Position numbers and translations under genes: made by a program. A stretch of DNA of 64,000 nt from assembly GCF_910589235.1 (NCBI RefSeq), contig NC_060956.1, forward strand, positions 16,226,999 to 16,290,998, in the 5' to 3' direction. This DNA comes from Vespa crabro (Eukaryota > Arthropoda > Insecta > Hymenoptera > Vespidae). A model generated the notes under the pieces. It was not told where the DNA came from and did not search any database. It was given only the letters and a program-made list of their open reading frames with translations. Below are positions 61,441 through 64,000 of the stretch, piece after piece. Position 1 is the stretch's first letter. Every line of letters starts with the position of its first letter.

Positions 61441-61487
<47 letters not shown>

Positions 61488-61509
61488 AAATAATAATAAT
61501 AATAATAAA
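61389..61509. repeat. (AAT)n microsatellite
   Basis: About 120 bp dominated by ATA/AAT triplets with GAT and AAC interruptions at the left end. Confidence 0.9.
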
Positions 61510-62072
61510 TGACATAATTAATTATATAAAAAATATTATATCTAGGTCGAATCTATTTCAAGAAAAATATTACATTAAAAAGAAATCTTATCTCTCCTTT
61601 GCAGAATATTTCAGGATTATTTTCAATATCAAGAAAAAAGAAAAGATAGAAAGGACTCCCCTGATGTTAGCCATATGTCATAATGTAGTAAGCTAAAGCT
61701 ATATCTACCTTTTATCTTTTCTAAAGCAACTACGAACATTTCTATTCCGCATAAAGGCAGCAACCATCTGCTTGTCCACAAACTCGGATTTATATACCAG
61801 AAACGCGAATAATCTCTGACCTCGAATTATTCTTCGTTCATCTCAAAAATGTACACATTTAAAAATATTCTTATGTATACAGAATAAATCTACATATCAT
61901 CTACACTTATTTATATTAAATTAAAGGGTGTCCTCGTGTGACAAGGATAGATCATCATGTCCCTTTAATTTTAGGCTAATTATTCTATACGCCCAAAGAA
62001 AAAAAATACTAGTGTCTCGTCTCATTTTTCTCTCAGACATGATTGTTTCCGAGTGGAGACAATAATAACAAG

Positions 62073-62086
62073 ACAGAGAGAGAGAG

Positions 62087-62149
<63 letters not shown>
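62073..62149. repeat. (GA)n microsatellite
   Basis: About 77 bp of GA dinucleotides with a few AAAG interruptions. Confidence 0.9.
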
Positions 62150-62150
<1 letters not shown>

Positions 62151-62354
62151 AAAGAGAATTACAAAAGAAGAAATAGAAAGATAAAAAGAAGATCGATTTA
62201 TTTTTTTTGTTTCCACTTTTTTTTTGTTCTTTTTCCTTTTTTTTTAAGTACCTACTCGATTTGGTACGACACAACTCACATTGTGCATGTTACAAGAAAT
62301 GGAACCCGTTAGCACTATTTTCTCGTGGATTCATTGTCTTTTTACCTCCCTTTA

Positions 62355-62395
<41 letters not shown>

Positions 62396-62396
62396 T
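62355..62396. repeat. (TC)n microsatellite
   Basis: About 42 bp of TC dinucleotides ending in TTTCTCTC. Confidence 0.85.
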
Positions 62397-62684
62397 TTGT
62401 CCTTTCTCGCACAGCAACGTCGCGAGAGCGTGACTCAACTTTTCTCTGTTCGTCATGTTCCTACAGAGAAACAACGATCAATATGTTCGTCCATTCCTTT
62501 CTCGTCGATATACACAGGCGACTATCAAAATGCGATTAAAAGATTAGAAATAGTATTAACCAATAATCTAATTCGACCGACGCAATCAATGAAAGGGACA
62601 TAGCGAGGTTGCTGATACGTAGAGGAAATTTGTTGTTTGAGGAAGGATAAATATTGCGCACTATACATTCAACTCTCGAATATT

Positions 62685-62689
<5 letters not shown>

Positions 62690-62736
<47 letters not shown>

Positions 62737-62752
62737 TCTCTTTCTCTTTCTC
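62690..62752. repeat. (TC)n with (TTTCTC)n end
   Basis: A TC run passes into four TTTCTC hexamers. Confidence 0.9.
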
Positions 62753-63625
62753 TTCCTTCCACTAGTAAGTAAGTAAGTTGAACGTTCTAATCTCGTTGCC
62801 TGGATTCGTCGCGTTCCACGGCTTTTACGTCCTTTTTTTTTTTACTCGTCGACTCATTTACGACCTTTCGCCGATGTTTGCACGCTAAAAACTTGGTTTT
62901 ATAAATAGTACTTTTTAAGGCTATAATTTTTCATCTTCATCGTTGGTAGAAAAATTTTTGTCAATGAAAACATTTTCGTAAATCGTAATTTTTATTTATG
63001 TACGATGAAAATTAAAAAAAAAGAATATATTATTAAATTGTATATATTGATACGAATGGTTAACAAAAAAAAAAAAAAGAAAAAGAAAATAAATGAATTA
63101 TAATAAAATCGTTAATATTAAGATCTATCATTATTGTAACATTTTATTATAATCTATTCAAACAAATCAATTTAATTTTATCGAAATTGCACAAATATCG
63201 TTCATTGATTAATTAAATTTTATTTGCAATCTTCAATGATTTATCTATCCTTTGCTTTTATCTCTCTCTCTCTCTCTCTCTGTTTTTCTCACTTTTTTAT
63301 TTTCGATAAAAATTTACAAAAACAATGGTTCTTTATCTATGAAGAACATTGAGATTAGTCGAGAAAATATTAGTCATGACTCACCAGACGACGAGTAGAC
63401 CCAAAACATTAAATGCGTCATAGAAGAAAAAGAGATTCCAAGCAAATCTCGATGAAAGTGGTTCTACCATGGAAATTCGATGATAAGAACGAACTTAATC
63501 TTAATTTTTTTTTCATTGAGCATTATGACATTTATATTTTTATTCGCTGATTTAATTTCGTCTTTTTATCATTATCAATGGAAAATCAATCAAATATATT
63601 ATTTATAAATGCAATTTTTCTAATA

Positions 63626-63741
63626 ATTTTTAACATTCATCAATAATATCCCATTATTATATATTATTAATGGGACATTAATATATATTATATATAATAT
63701 ATATTATATATAATGGGACATTATTGATGAATGTTAAAAAT
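63626..63741. repeat. 32-bp inverted repeat (foldback) with internal repeat of TAATGGGACATTA
   Basis: The left arm 63,626-63,657 and right arm 63,710-63,741 are reverse complements with one mismatch (ends ATTTTTAACATTCATC). The TAATGGGACATTA block occurs twice on plus (63,668 and 63,711) and is mirrored in the left arm. The spacer is AT-rich. It fits a small foldback element or a MITE end-to-end remnant. Confidence 0.75.
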
Positions 63742-64000
63742 AATAATAATAATTTTTATTTCTAAAACGAAATTACAGATTATAAAAGATATACTTAAAA
63801 AAATGTTAAATTTCATTGAAACTTCTTTTCACAACACAAAAAAGAGATGGTCTTTTGCAATCCCGTAAGGTATAATTTACAAGGTATTATGATCCTATCT
63901 CGGAGTAGAAAAGTACTATAGTAAAAGAACGATTGCTCCTCGTGTATTCTCTTACAAAATTGTACGATGTTTATAATTATTATACTTGTGATCTATCGAC

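Larger units (their letters stand above)
59217..64000 (-). other. First intron of the beta3-type tubulin (incomplete)
   Basis: From the acceptor at 59,217-59,218 to the window edge I find no sequence encoding the conserved first 19 tubulin residues. The stretch is best read as intron 1 continuing past base 64,000. It contains a GC-richer island near 59,460-59,710 with a MEF2-type site, many (GA)n/(TC)n tracts, a long (AAT)n tract and a palindrome near 63,626-63,741. Confidence 0.6.

Overview
The window reads as nuclear DNA of an insect, most likely an aculeate hymenopteran such as a wasp or bee. It is strongly AT-rich, its introns are small to several kb with GT..AG borders, and it is crowded with (GA)n/(TC)n, (AT)n and (AAT)n microsatellites. 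The recognisable genes are animal housekeeping or developmental genes. Species cannot be fixed from the sequence alone. There is no sign of bacterial operons, CRISPR arrays or tRNA/rRNA genes. Most open frames are Ser-Leu or Arg-Glu translations of microsatellites.

Layout. Bases 1-22,100 hold no gene I can support. They contain a decayed Ty3/gypsy pol remnant (about 10.3-12.5 kb), two short inverted-repeat elements (9.76-10.02 kb and 18.14-18.57 kb), hairpins and microsatellites. On the minus strand, 22.15-22.87 kb carries VPS28 (ESCRT-I subunit, two exons, 212 aa) and 23.56-25.70 kb carries a two-exon gene (684 aa) whose C-terminal part resembles the middle of the SPIDR DNA-repair scaffold. 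From 25.8 to 34.2 kb there is a gene-free stretch rich in GA repeats. On the plus strand, 35.69-47.72 kb carries a nine-coding-exon SLC22 transporter (675 aa, carcinine/organic-cation type) with a 6.5-kb second intron. That intron contains GC-richer islands that look like regulatory DNA.

From 48.9 kb to the right edge lies a cluster of three beta-tubulin genes: a conventional one (plus, one coding intron, 445 aa), a strongly divergent intron-rich one (plus, four introns, 442 aa), and, facing them, a beta3-type gene (minus) with a six-residue insertion near residue 56. The first coding exon of the beta3-type gene is missing from the window, so its first intron exceeds 4.7 kb. All three split after codon 19 (inferred for the third), and two share the next intron, so the cluster looks like an old tandem family with one copy evolving fast.

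Exon borders were placed by hand from GT/AG sites and checked for reading-frame continuity. All six models close in frame, the beta3-type one assuming a standard 57-nt first exon. Family names rest on recognised motifs and recollection of family members, not on a search. The most notable points are the divergent beta-tubulin, the exon-edge insertion and long first intron of the beta3-type gene, the short SPIDR-like protein with repeated SP(I/V)(L/F)G motifs, and the hairpin insertion inside the gypsy RNase H relic.
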